Positions 9,576 to 18,855 of a DNA stretch of 64,000 nucleotides are shown here, piece by piece. Under the pieces are notes generated by a model. That model did no database searches. It was not told the DNA's origin and worked only from the letters and a program-made list of their open reading frames with translations. The DNA is from Rheinheimera riviphila (lineage in GTDB: Bacteria; Pseudomonadota; Gammaproteobacteria; Enterobacterales; Alteromonadaceae). Made by a program: the position numbers and the translations under genes. The stretch's first letter is position 1, and each line of letters starts with the position of its first letter. The stretch lies in NCBI RefSeq assembly GCF_004005945.1, contig NZ_SACS01000005.1, positions 1 through 64,000 on the forward strand, given 5' to 3'.

Positions 9576-10490
9576 ATGCTGCAGCTTCAGGATTTAAAAC
9601 TGTTCCGGCAGATTGTCGTGACCGGCAGTATCAGCGCCGCCGCCCGGCAATTTGATTTAACACCCGCCGCTGCTTCCGCCGCGCTAAAACGGCTGGAGCT
9701 TTATGTGGGCACAGCGTTGATTATCCGCAGCACTCGTTCGCTGAAACTCAGTAGCGCTGGCGAAAAATTCCTGCAACATTGCCAGAATGCGCTGACCGCG
9801 CTGGAGCAAGGCAAACAGGAGCTGACTGAACAAAGTGGCCGGATTGGCGGTGAATTGCGCTTAACTGCACCGAGTGATTTGGGCAGAAATCTGTTATTAC
9901 CCTGGCTGGATGAATTGCAGGATCAACACCCGGATTTACGCATCCGGCTGGAGCTCTCCGATAAAATTGCCGGCCTCACTGCCGAGCAAGTCGACGTCGC
10001 GCTGCGTTATGGCGCCTTGCCGGACTCCAATTTAGTATCCTTTCATATTACCGACGTGCCACGGGTGTTATGTGCTGCGCCAAGTTATCTGGCGATACAT
10101 GGTAAGCCGCTGCATCCAATTGATTTACAACAACATAACTGCTTGTTGTATTTAATCGACCATCGCACTTTCGCCAACTGGCATTTTGGCTATCAAGACG
10201 ATCCTTTTACAGTCAGTGTCAGCGGCAATCGGGTGACCAACGACGCCGAAATCGTCCGGCGCTGGGCGGTCAGCGGCAAAGGCATTGCGCTTAAATCGGC
10301 GCTGGATATGTCTGAAGATTTACGCGCCGGTCGGGTCGTTTCGTTATTGCCGGAATTCAAACCCCACCCGCAACAACTGAATCTGGTCTGCGCCAGCCGC
10401 GCTCAGGTCAGCCCCACGGTGTTGTTGCTGCGTGATGAGCTCCGAATTCGGGTGGCGCAGCAGTTTAACCTGTTGAATTTACAAACGTAG
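9576..10490 (+). CDS. LysR-family regulator
   Basis: A 304-residue LysR-type regulator. The winged helix-turn-helix covers residues 1-60 (LKLFRQIVVTGSISAAARQF, then AASAALKRLE), followed by the periplasmic-binding-protein-like effector domain (GELRLTAPSDLGRNLLLPWL onward). Of two possible starts (TTG at 9570, ATG at 9576) I prefer the ATG; neither has a strong ribosome site. It likely controls the divergent oxidoreductase gene. Its 3' end overlaps the end of the convergent GH92 gene by 12 bases, so it marks the left border of the N-glycan locus and need not belong to it. Confidence 0.88.
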   Translation: MLQLQDLKLFRQIVVTGSISAAARQFDLTPAAASAALKRLELYVGTALIIRSTRSLKLSSAGEKFLQHCQNALTALEQGKQELTEQSGRIGGELRLTAPSDLGRNLLLPWLDELQDQHPDLRIRLELSDKIAGLTAEQVDVALRYGALPDSNLVSFHITDVPRVLCAAPSYLAIHGKPLHPIDLQQHNCLLYLIDHRTFANWHFGYQDDPFTVSVSGNRVTNDAEIVRRWAVSGKGIALKSALDMSEDLRAGRVVSLLPEFKPHPQQLNLVCASRAQVSPTVLLLRDELRIRVAQQFNLLNLQT

Positions 10491-12797
10491 TACACCACCT
10501 TGCACCAGTTGTTGATGGCTGATAAATGGGGTTTTCAGCGCTTTTTCTTGCCAGCTGTAGCTAGAGTTGCTTGCAGCATTCTGTTGAATTTCCAGTGTTT
10601 TTCCTGGGTAATAAGCTGGGTTTAGGCTGATACGGGCGCTTTTTACCGCTGGTTCGAATAGGGTGTATGTTGGGTTGCCGGGATCGGTGGGGTAGAGCCC
10701 GAGCATGCTAAATACCAGCCAGCTGGATAAGGTGCCGGTATCGTCGTTGCCGGGTAAACCGGCTGGTGTGTTGTGATAATGTTGTTTAATTAGCTGTTGT
10801 ACCCGGGCAGAGCTTTGATTGGTTTGCCCAAGATAGTTGTACAAAAACGGATAAGTAATATCCGGCTCGTTCGCCATGTCAAATTTGCCGCTGTCAAAGG
10901 TCAGATCCAGTTGCCGGACAAACTCGTCTTCGCCCAATAGCTTGATCAAGCCCGGCACATCGTGCGGTACATAAAAACGGTAGTTCCAGGCGGTGCCTTC
11001 GATATAACCGGCGGTGGGTTCAAAGTTGCGGCCGCCGTCCGGATTAAACGGGCTGTGCCAGTCGCCGTTACGTTTTTTAGGTCGTAGCATGCCGGTCGAA
11101 GTGTCGAATAACTTTTGGTAATTCAGTGATTTCTGCTGAAACAGCTTGGCATCTTCTGCATGGCCAAGCGCGGCCGCCAAACGGCCAATGGCGGCATCCG
11201 CCAGATAATATTCCAGACTGGTGGAGACGCTGCCATCATATGGGCCTTCATCGTCGACCGGCACGTAACCCAGTTGCAAATAATCAGCATTTTCCGGGCG
11301 CAGTGGGTTATTCGTCGCCGTCAATGCGGCTTTTTTCATCGCCTGGTAAGCGGTTTGAACATCAAAATCGCGGATGCCGCGTAAATAAGTATCGGCAATC
11401 ACCACCGAAGCCGGGTCGCCGACCATCACTTTAGTTTCGATGCCAACCAGTTCCCATTTCGGCAGCCAACCCTGTTCCTGACTCATCGCCACCATTGTCT
11501 GCACCATCGCGCTTTGCAGCTCGGGATAAACCAGACTGAGCAGCGGATGCACATTGCGATTGCTGTCCCACAGGGAAAACACCGAATAGCGTGGCTGATT
11601 TTTATTATTGCCAAACAAAGGTTTATCTGCGGCGAATTCGCCCATCAGCGGGTAATCGCCGTTGATGTCGCTGATGATGCTGGGGTGGATCAGGCTGTGG
11701 TACAAGGCGGTGTAAAATAAGGTCTTTTCTGTTGAACTGGCATCGATGTCGATACGGCTGAGCAGACTATCCCAGGCGTTTACGGCGCGTTGACGTAATT
11801 CATCGAAGCTTAAACGCTGTGCTGTCTGGTACTGCTCTGCATCCAGATTTTGCCGCGCATTGTCGATACTGACCCAGGACACCCCCAGCTCGACTTCAAT
11901 CACCTCGTCAGCCTTGTTGTCAAAGCTGAAATAAGCGCCGATATCGTCACCGCTCAGCAGCTGACGATGAAAAGGGTAGGCTTTGTAGTTGTTGTTATGC
12001 GGCATCCACTCGGCTTCGACATTTTTGTATAACGGCATTTTTTTAAAGCCGCCAAAACGCTGCGCTGGTTTATTAAAACGGGCGACAAAATACACCGGCC
12101 GCGCTTGTTCGCTGTGATAACAAAAAGTGCCAATAGTGCGGCTGCCTTGCACTTCGGTGGCGGAATTAATTTGCAGACTGCCGCCATTTTCGTTGGTCAG
12201 GCCAAGCCCTAAATTCAGCAGAATATTCGCCTGACCGGCCGGAAAGGTAAAACGGCTGCGACCGGAGCGTAAGGTGCTGGTGACTTCGGCGGTGGTTTGA
12301 TACTTGGTTAACACAGTGCGGTAATAACCAGGGCTGGCTTGTTCAGCCTGATAAGTGGAGCCGTATTTTTCGGCGTCCAGTTCCAACGCGCCAGTGGTTG
12401 GCATCAGCAGCAATACGCCCAAATCCGGACAGCCAACACCACTTAAATTGACGTGGCTAAAGCCGGTCAGCAATTTATTCTCGAAGATATAACCGCGTGA
12501 ATTCCAGGCGGCGTCTTTTTCAAATGGATTCAGTTTATCGCCGTTGGCGCTTTTGCCTTCAAAAGCAACGTTAAAAGGCGCTACCGACACCAAGGCCTGC
12601 GGATATTGCGCGCCGGGGTGGGTGGCTCCGAAGTTGGCGGTACCGATAAATGGATTGACGTATTGGCTGGGGCTGTTGAGCGCGCTGCCATTTTTTTGCT
12701 TTGTAATTTGCTCCGCCGCAGTTGCAAAGACGAAGACGTTGCTAGTCAGCAGCAGGCTGAGTTGTAGGTAGCGAGCAAATTGTTTATTCCATTTCAT
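10479..12797 (-). CDS. GH92 alpha-mannosidase (copy 1, secreted)
   Basis: A 772-residue glycoside hydrolase family 92 exo-alpha-mannosidase, a calcium-dependent inverting enzyme family. The N-terminus is a Sec signal peptide without a lipobox (ending about FATAAEQ). Family landmarks are YVNPFIGTANFGATHPGAQ, GFSHVNLSGVGCPDLG, IEGTAWNYRFYVPHDVPGL with the predicted general acid Glu, and GLPGNDDTGTLSSW with the catalytic-base aspartates. In the +1-subsite region it reads MANEPDITYPFLY, where copies 2 and 4 read HGNEP..HH, so its linkage preference probably differs. It is the last gene of the leftward operon, and its ATG overlaps the stop of copy 2 by four bases. Confidence 0.92.
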   Translation of the reverse strand: MKWNKQFARYLQLSLLLTSNVFVFATAAEQITKQKNGSALNSPSQYVNPFIGTANFGATHPGAQYPQALVSVAPFNVAFEGKSANGDKLNPFEKDAAWNSRGYIFENKLLTGFSHVNLSGVGCPDLGVLLLMPTTGALELDAEKYGSTYQAEQASPGYYRTVLTKYQTTAEVTSTLRSGRSRFTFPAGQANILLNLGLGLTNENGGSLQINSATEVQGSRTIGTFCYHSEQARPVYFVARFNKPAQRFGGFKKMPLYKNVEAEWMPHNNNYKAYPFHRQLLSGDDIGAYFSFDNKADEVIEVELGVSWVSIDNARQNLDAEQYQTAQRLSFDELRQRAVNAWDSLLSRIDIDASSTEKTLFYTALYHSLIHPSIISDINGDYPLMGEFAADKPLFGNNKNQPRYSVFSLWDSNRNVHPLLSLVYPELQSAMVQTMVAMSQEQGWLPKWELVGIETKVMVGDPASVVIADTYLRGIRDFDVQTAYQAMKKAALTATNNPLRPENADYLQLGYVPVDDEGPYDGSVSTSLEYYLADAAIGRLAAALGHAEDAKLFQQKSLNYQKLFDTSTGMLRPKKRNGDWHSPFNPDGGRNFEPTAGYIEGTAWNYRFYVPHDVPGLIKLLGEDEFVRQLDLTFDSGKFDMANEPDITYPFLYNYLGQTNQSSARVQQLIKQHYHNTPAGLPGNDDTGTLSSWLVFSMLGLYPTDPGNPTYTLFEPAVKSARISLNPAYYPGKTLEIQQNAASNSSYSWQEKALKTPFISHQQLVQGGVLRL

Positions 12798-15187
12798 TGG
12801 GCTTTTTCACTCATGGTAAAAATCAGTTCGCCACCTTGCATTAGTTGCTGGTGAGATAGGGTAAAGCCGGTGACTGGTGTGCCGTTGAAAGTCACATTCT
12901 TTACATACAGATGCTGCGGCGACTGATTTAATGCTTTGACCCTCAGCTGCTTACCGTTACCCAGTTGCAGTCTGGCCTGATGTACTTCCGGGCTACCCAA
13001 CACGTAGTCGCCGGACACCGGATCAACCGGATAAAAGCCTAAAGCGCTGAATAAATACCAGGCCGACATTTGGCCGGCATCTTCATTGCCAGCCAGACCA
13101 TCCGGCTTGGTGCTGTACAGCTCGTCCATAATCCGCCGCACCAGTGCTTGCGTCTTGGCAGGCTGACCGGCGTATTGGTACAAATACGGCACATGATGGC
13201 TGGGTTCATTGCCATGCACATACTGGCCAATATAACCGGAAATCCATTCTGGCAGCGGTTGCGCGGAGCTGGTTTGTGAGGAGCTGGTTGGTGAGGAAAT
13301 CAGCTGAGCAGTGCTAAACATCTGATCCAGTTTGGCGCTAAACGCGGCCGGACCTCCGTACAATGCGATCAAACCCGGCACATCATGCGGCACAAAAAAG
13401 CTATATTGCCAGGCGTTGGCTTCACAATAATCTTCCGGATAATAGGCGTTCGGATCAAACGGCAGCCGGAATTTGCCGCTGACGTCTTTAGCGCGCATAA
13501 AGCCAGTGCTGGCATCAAAATGTTGGTGATAGTTTTGCGAGCGGGCGCGAAATTCGGCAGCAATATCGGTCTTACCTAAGCGCTCGGCCAAGCGGGCAAT
13601 GGCCCAATCGTCATAGGCATATTCCAGCGTCAGCGCGACATTCCATTTGCGCTCGGCATAAGGCACAAACCCAAGTTGTTGATAACTTTGTAAGCCAAAT
13701 GCCTGCTGTTTGGCACTTTTAACAGCTAGCTGCAGAATTTTATCGCCAAGATTGCTTGGTAATAAACCTTTCAGGTAGTTATCGACCAACACCGGTACTG
13801 CATGGTAACCCAGCATCATATCGGTTTCGTTGCCCTGAAAATTCCACACCGGCAGCAAACCGGAGATGTCGGCGTGATCCAGCAATGATAATAACTGTTG
13901 TTGATTACGATCTGGGTTAAACAGCGTTTTCCAGGGATGCAAAGCGCGGAAAGTGTCCCACAAACTGAAAAAATCGTGATGGGTATGGCCGCTGCGTTGA
14001 TGCACCTGGCCATCTGGGCCTAAAAACCGGCCGTCGCTGTCGGCAAAGACCCGCGGCGCCAAGGCACTGTGGTACAAGGCGGTGTAAAACTGGGTCAGAT
14101 TATCGCGCGTTGCCGTCACCTGTACCTGCGACAACTCAGCGCGCCAGGCTTGTTGTGCTTGTTGTTTCACCTGCTCAAAACTCAGCTTTTCACCTTCGGC
14201 CAGCAGATTTTGCCGGGCGTTGGCGCTACTAACTGAACTTAACGCGGTGCGGACTGTGATCTCGGTATCGCTTGCGGCAAATTGCAGCAATAACGCCACC
14301 GCTACGCCTTGTTGCTGATGTGGTGCTTTGGCGATTGGCGTGGTGCTCAATTGACCATTGGCTTGAAGCGCGATGTCAGCACCCTCAAGTTGCCACTGTA
14401 AGCTACTGATTGGCTTTGAAAACTTAGTGTAAAAGTACACTTTTTGCTTGGGTGCCCAGCCGCTGGAATAACGATAACCTTCGATGCTATAAGCATCGAT
14501 AATCCGGATGGCGCTGGCAGTGGTTCTATCCCAGTTACGGTTATAGCCTAAATCGAGCCGGATCAGCGGTGTGCTGACTGTTTCTTTAGCTGAACCTGCA
14601 ACCTGATCAAACCGATACCGCTGATATCCGGTCCGCAGGCCAGCAGTCAGTTCAACATTCACCCGATAATCCGGCAAATACACCTGGTAATAACCAGCTT
14701 TAGCTTGTTCCTGTTGATGTGAAAAGCTGGAGACAAGCGTGCCTTGCGCTGGGCCGCCGTCGGTTTTTTCACTGTTAAAGGGCAAACGCAGCGGCATAAA
14801 GGAGATATCGTACAAATCACCGGCGCCGGTGCCGGATAAATGGGTATGGCTAAAGCCGGCGATCATGGTATCGGGGTAAAAATAACCGGCGATCCAGTCC
14901 CAGCCGGTGCGACCGTTGTCGGGGCTGAGTTGCACCATGCCATAAGGCACGGTCGCGCCAGGGTAGGTTTTACCCTTGCCATCAGTGCCAATCAGTGGGT
15001 CAACAAACTGCAGCGGATCGGTGGCGGTTAGCACTTGATCAGCTGAGTTGCTGGCCCTGGCTTGTTGCGGTGCCTGTTGTGCGGGCTGACTGCAGCTCGT
15101 GACGCCAACCATCAGCAGCAAGCTTGCCAACACCGCAATACCCTTTGCCGAAACAACCTTCGCTGAAACATCATCGCAGTTATGCAT
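12794..15187 (-). CDS. GH92 alpha-mannosidase (copy 2, lipoprotein)
   Basis: A 797-residue GH92 enzyme. I start it at the ATG at 15187, which has a GAGG ribosome site and lies 22 bases after the AGE-family gene's stop; a longer frame to 15328 would run into that gene and has no signal sequence at its start. The chosen start gives a lipoprotein signal (LLLMVGVTSCSQ). Landmarks are FVDPLIGTDGKGKTYPGATV, GFSHTHLSGTGAGDL, EANAWQYSFFVPHDVPGLI and GLAGNEDAGQMSAWY. The motif YVHGNEPSHHVPYLY is shared with copy 4 and is the type seen in alpha-1,2-acting members as far as I recall; that specificity is inference. Anchoring to a membrane would keep it near the TonB receptor's substrates. Confidence 0.92.
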   Translation of the reverse strand: MHNCDDVSAKVVSAKGIAVLASLLLMVGVTSCSQPAQQAPQQARASNSADQVLTATDPLQFVDPLIGTDGKGKTYPGATVPYGMVQLSPDNGRTGWDWIAGYFYPDTMIAGFSHTHLSGTGAGDLYDISFMPLRLPFNSEKTDGGPAQGTLVSSFSHQQEQAKAGYYQVYLPDYRVNVELTAGLRTGYQRYRFDQVAGSAKETVSTPLIRLDLGYNRNWDRTTASAIRIIDAYSIEGYRYSSGWAPKQKVYFYTKFSKPISSLQWQLEGADIALQANGQLSTTPIAKAPHQQQGVAVALLLQFAASDTEITVRTALSSVSSANARQNLLAEGEKLSFEQVKQQAQQAWRAELSQVQVTATRDNLTQFYTALYHSALAPRVFADSDGRFLGPDGQVHQRSGHTHHDFFSLWDTFRALHPWKTLFNPDRNQQQLLSLLDHADISGLLPVWNFQGNETDMMLGYHAVPVLVDNYLKGLLPSNLGDKILQLAVKSAKQQAFGLQSYQQLGFVPYAERKWNVALTLEYAYDDWAIARLAERLGKTDIAAEFRARSQNYHQHFDASTGFMRAKDVSGKFRLPFDPNAYYPEDYCEANAWQYSFFVPHDVPGLIALYGGPAAFSAKLDQMFSTAQLISSPTSSSQTSSAQPLPEWISGYIGQYVHGNEPSHHVPYLYQYAGQPAKTQALVRRIMDELYSTKPDGLAGNEDAGQMSAWYLFSALGFYPVDPVSGDYVLGSPEVHQARLQLGNGKQLRVKALNQSPQHLYVKNVTFNGTPVTGFTLSHQQLMQGGELIFTMSEKAQ

Positions 15188-15209
15188 CAACCTCACCCCG
15201 GCCTCCGGC

Positions 15210-16460
15210 TTAGTCTGCGCTGCTAAAGCTAACAAGCGGCAAGCTGGCAAAGCCCATACCACGCAGCACTTCGATGCAGGCACACAGGGTGTGATAATCA
15301 CACTTGGCACCGGCGGCACTTTTCTCATTACTGACTTTGCTGTTGTCGCGGTTCAGTAAGCGAAACCAGGCGCCGTATTGGTGGTCAATCATGTGATCCC
15401 AGCTGTATTGCCATAAATTCTGGTACGCCACTAAATAGACTTCAGCGCCAGTGGTTTGATACAACAATGCTGCCGCCGCCATACTTTCAGCTTGCACCCA
15501 GAAATATTTGTCATCGTCACACCTGCGACCGTCCGGGGCAAAACCGTAAATCAGGCCGCCATGTTCGGCGTCCCAGGCTTGCTCGTAAGCGCGGTCAAAC
15601 AGTTCACGGGCTTTGCTCACCAGCCAATCTTGCGGTTGATGGCGGTGCAAAATCAGTAATAACTTAGTCCATTCGGTCTGATGACCTGGCTGGAAACCCC
15701 AGGGCCGATACAGGTTTTTTGGATCAGCTTTGTTGTAGTTCCAGTCTGGCTGGAAACTGCTGGTGTAATGTTCCCACACCAGGCCGTCGGTTAACGCCGC
15801 TTGCCGCACTGTAATGTTCTGCGCCAAGGTCATAGCGCGATCGAGGAAGTGCCGCTCGCCACAGGCTTCATAAGCGGCCAGCATCGCTTCACATAAATGC
15901 ATATTGGCGTTCTGGCCGCGATAATCACTGAGCATACCTTGCGGGCTGATTTCGTCGGCATACAGGCCGTGGTCGGCTTGCCAGAAACGTTGTTCCAGCA
16001 GCTGATAAGTTTGGTTGAGTTGGTGGCTGTCCTTAATTAACCCGGCTTTATGCACTGCGGCATAACAGAGCAGCACAAAGGCATAACCATAAGCTTGTTG
16101 GGTGGTATCGAGCGGCTGATGGTCTTGTAACGTCCAGGCGTAACCCTGGATATCTTCGCGCCAGTGCACTTGCTCGACATAGTCCAGACCGTGCTGGGCG
16201 ATTGTTTTGTATTTCGCTGACTTTTCAGCATCAGCGGCAAATACCATCGCCGCAGTGGCGTAGTTAATGACGATGCGGGTGCTGCTCACCAGCTGCTTAA
16301 ATCCCGGATTAAACAACTCGCCGTTATCAAAGTAGTTGTGAAAATAACCGCCGGACGGGTCGACTACCCGTGAGTCATAAAAACTCAGAATGTCCTGACA
16401 ATGCTGCAGAATAAAATTCTGGTCGTAATAGTTACTAGGCTGTGAGGTGCTTGGCATCAT
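15210..16460 (-). CDS. AGE-family epimerase/isomerase, probable D-mannose isomerase
   Basis: A 416-residue member of the N-acylglucosamine 2-epimerase superfamily, an (alpha/alpha)6 barrel. Conserved segments include GRGxF-like FYDSRVVDPSGGYFHNYFD, the active-site run DYRGQNANMHLCEAMLAAYE, and GFQPGHQTEWTKLLLIL with its HQxEW motif. No signal peptide is present, so it acts in the cytoplasm. Set beside a fructokinase and alpha-mannosidases, its likely reaction is mannose to fructose, as in YihS/mannose isomerases; GlcNAc or cellobiose epimerisation are the alternatives within the family. The tandem ATGs at 16460 and 16457 follow a GGAG site; an overlapping upstream TTG at 16478 also exists. 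Confidence 0.85.
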   Translation of the reverse strand: MMPSTSQPSNYYDQNFILQHCQDILSFYDSRVVDPSGGYFHNYFDNGELFNPGFKQLVSSTRIVINYATAAMVFAADAEKSAKYKTIAQHGLDYVEQVHWREDIQGYAWTLQDHQPLDTTQQAYGYAFVLLCYAAVHKAGLIKDSHQLNQTYQLLEQRFWQADHGLYADEISPQGMLSDYRGQNANMHLCEAMLAAYEACGERHFLDRAMTLAQNITVRQAALTDGLVWEHYTSSFQPDWNYNKADPKNLYRPWGFQPGHQTEWTKLLLILHRHQPQDWLVSKARELFDRAYEQAWDAEHGGLIYGFAPDGRRCDDDKYFWVQAESMAAAALLYQTTGAEVYLVAYQNLWQYSWDHMIDHQYGAWFRLLNRDNSKVSNEKSAAGAKCDYHTLCACIEVLRGMGFASLPLVSFSSAD

Positions 16461-16474
16461 CAATCTCCAAAAAT

Positions 16475-17548
16475 TCAACTGGCCGGCGAAACCGGCAATA
16501 AAGGCAACAAAGGCAATAAGGTTTGAATATCGATCTGGCGTTTAGCCAAATCGGCAAGAATTTCGGTGGCATCCGGCAGGGCAGGGAAAGCGCCGGGCCG
16601 GGTGACGGTGACTGCGCCGCAGGCCGTGGCAAATTCAATACAGGCATGCAATAAGGCGCCTTTCGGTAATGAAGCAGCTGGTAAACAGCTGAGGCTGAAT
16701 AGCAACCCCCCGATAAAAGCATCCCCACCTGCAGTGGTGTCGACCACCTGTACTTTGGGCGGAATGACCTTAGCTACAGCAGTGCCAGCGCGGTAGTAGT
16801 CAATACTGCCGCCGCCATCGGTAACCAGCAATAACTGACAACCGGCTTGCAGGCAGTGCTGAAGATAAGCCGCTTCCGACTCGAAGCCATCACAAAGATA
16901 CTGCAATTCATCCCGCGAAAACTTCACAATATCCGCCTGCCACACCAGCGCGTTGACCCGCTCGCGATCGGCAGCACCTTCACGCCATAAGTTATGCCGT
17001 AAATTGACATCAAAACTGACCAGGCAGCCGGCTGCTTTGGCCTGCTTTACCAGCAAAGTTGTGGTGTGCGCGATAAATTCATCAGTCAGGGTATTGCTGC
17101 AAAAATGCAATATCGGCTTGGCTGCAAACCAGTCGGCGCCAATTTGCTCCGGCGCGAATAACACGTCGGCGCTTTGGTCGCGGTAAAACGAAAAACTCCG
17201 GTCGCCGGTTTCATCCAGCATGACAAAGGCCAAAGCGGTTTTGGCGGTTGGGTGGCGCTTCAATAACGACAAATCCACGCCATAAGCCTGTAACGCTTGC
17301 GCCAGAAAATCACCAAATGCATCCTGGCCGACCTGACCGGCGAAGCTTGCCAAACCGCCTAATTTCGCCACAGCAACCGCGGCATTGGCCGGTGCACCAC
17401 CCGGAAATTGCCGGTAGGCTGGTAATTGCAGTGGGCCTTGTTGCTGCACACCGCTATGCAAAAAATCAATCAGTGCTTCGCCAAAACACAACACCTGACG
17501 TGGTGTGGTGGCAGTAACAGAAGATGCTGGCAAAACTGTAGTAGTCAT
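16475..17548 (-). CDS. PfkB-family fructokinase
   Basis: A 357-residue ribokinase-fold sugar kinase. It has the opening VLCFGEALIDFL, the glycine-rich substrate motif FPGGAPANAAVAVAKLGG near residue 50, and the C-terminal PfkB signature DTTAGGDAFIGGLLFSL with the catalytic aspartate. Length fits, with a slight N-terminal extension. The predicted reaction is fructose plus ATP to fructose 6-phosphate, which with the neighbouring AGE-family isomerase gives a kinase-last route from mannose into glycolysis. Its ATG overlaps the permease stop by four bases, and its own stop lies just before the isomerase start, so the three genes form a tight metabolic block. Confidence 0.88.
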   Translation of the reverse strand: MTTTVLPASSVTATTPRQVLCFGEALIDFLHSGVQQQGPLQLPAYRQFPGGAPANAAVAVAKLGGLASFAGQVGQDAFGDFLAQALQAYGVDLSLLKRHPTAKTALAFVMLDETGDRSFSFYRDQSADVLFAPEQIGADWFAAKPILHFCSNTLTDEFIAHTTTLLVKQAKAAGCLVSFDVNLRHNLWREGAADRERVNALVWQADIVKFSRDELQYLCDGFESEAAYLQHCLQAGCQLLLVTDGGGSIDYYRAGTAVAKVIPPKVQVVDTTAGGDAFIGGLLFSLSCLPAASLPKGALLHACIEFATACGAVTVTRPGAFPALPDATEILADLAKRQIDIQTLLPLLPLLPVSPAS

Positions 17549-18855
17549 AACGATACCTGTGATAACGACGTCAATGTCCGATGTTGCCGGTTGCTATACC
17601 AGGCATAACCCGCGATATAGCCATAAGCCAACACCGGCACGATAAAACTCAGTTGCACGCCAACACTGTCAGCGACCAGGCCTTGCAGCAACGGCAATAT
17701 CGCACCGCCAACAATCGCCTGACACAACAAACCCGAGCCACGGCTGGTCAGTGGACCCAGACCACGGATCGCCATGGTGAAAATAGTTGGGAACATAATA
17801 GAGTTAAAAAAGCCAATCGCAATCACCGACCAGACGGCGACCATGCCAGTTGAGTTCATTGTCACAAACAATAATAGAATTGCGATCAGTGCATTACTTA
17901 ACAGCACATAACTGGCTGAAATATATCGGGTCAGCAGCGCGCCAATAAAACGGCCGATCATCGCGCCGCCCCAATAATAAGCGACCATGGTGCTGGCTTG
18001 TTTTTCCGACAGACCACCGATATGTTCCAGCGCCAGATAGTTCACCAGAAAACTACCAATACTGACTTCTGCGCCGACATACAAAAAAATCGCCAACACA
18101 CCCAATAACAAGCCTTTTTGTTGCCAAATCGAGCTTTCTGCCGTCAGCTGCTGCTGCGTTGGGCTGGCCGCTGCGACCGGTGGCGTTAATAGCGGTAACT
18201 TTAGAAAATAAAAACCAGCGGCGGTCAGCAAAGTGACACCCGCCAAAATCAGATAAGGCAGTTGCACTGATTTGGCGTCGGCTGTAGCGCCTGCTACACC
18301 AGCACTGGCAGATAAATCAGCAGTGGCCGAGAAAATCAACGCCGCACCAAAGAGTGGTGCCAAGGTATGACCCAATGAATTAATCGCCTGTGCCAAACTT
18401 AACCGGCTGGCGGCGGTTTCTTCCTTGCCGAGGATTGCCACATAAGGGTTAGCCGACACTTGCAGAATAGTGACGCCTGAAGCCAGGATAAATAACCCGA
18501 ATAAAAACAGCGCATAAACCGAAATTTCAGCCGCTGGATAAAACAGCAGACAGCCCAAAGCAATAGTCGCCAGGCCAACCATAATGCCTTTGATATAGCC
18601 AATGCGTTCAATCAGTTTGCCAGCCAGCGGCGACACCAGAAAATAAGCGCCAAAAAAGCAGAATTGCACCAGCATCGCCTGGGTGTAATTCAGCGAAAAG
18701 GCCGCTTTGAGTTGTGGGATCAGAATGTCATTTAAGGCGGTAATAAAACCCCAGATAAAAAACAAACTGGTCATGGCGGCAAAAGCAAAATGGTTATTTT
18801 GGCTGGGATCCCCGCTGACCGCAGGCTGGCGGCTGTCAGGTGTCATCATACTCAT
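17545..18855 (-). CDS. FucP-type MFS sugar permease
   Basis: A 436-residue, 12-helix major facilitator of the fucose/glucose/galactose:H+ symporter group. It shows FFIWGFITALNDILIPQLKA near the N-terminus, typical of FucP/GluP, and SANPYVAILGKEETAASRL in the central part. It sits between a GH92 gene and the fructokinase with four-base overlaps on both sides. The sensible substrate is mannose released in the periplasm by the GH92 enzymes, though glucose or GlcNAc cannot be excluded. An AAGG site precedes the ATG at 18855. Confidence 0.88.
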   Translation of the reverse strand: MSMMTPDSRQPAVSGDPSQNNHFAFAAMTSLFFIWGFITALNDILIPQLKAAFSLNYTQAMLVQFCFFGAYFLVSPLAGKLIERIGYIKGIMVGLATIALGCLLFYPAAEISVYALFLFGLFILASGVTILQVSANPYVAILGKEETAASRLSLAQAINSLGHTLAPLFGAALIFSATADLSASAGVAGATADAKSVQLPYLILAGVTLLTAAGFYFLKLPLLTPPVAAASPTQQQLTAESSIWQQKGLLLGVLAIFLYVGAEVSIGSFLVNYLALEHIGGLSEKQASTMVAYYWGGAMIGRFIGALLTRYISASYVLLSNALIAILLLFVTMNSTGMVAVWSVIAIGFFNSIMFPTIFTMAIRGLGPLTSRGSGLLCQAIVGGAILPLLQGLVADSVGVQLSFIVPVLAYGYIAGYAWYSNRQHRTLTSLSQVSL

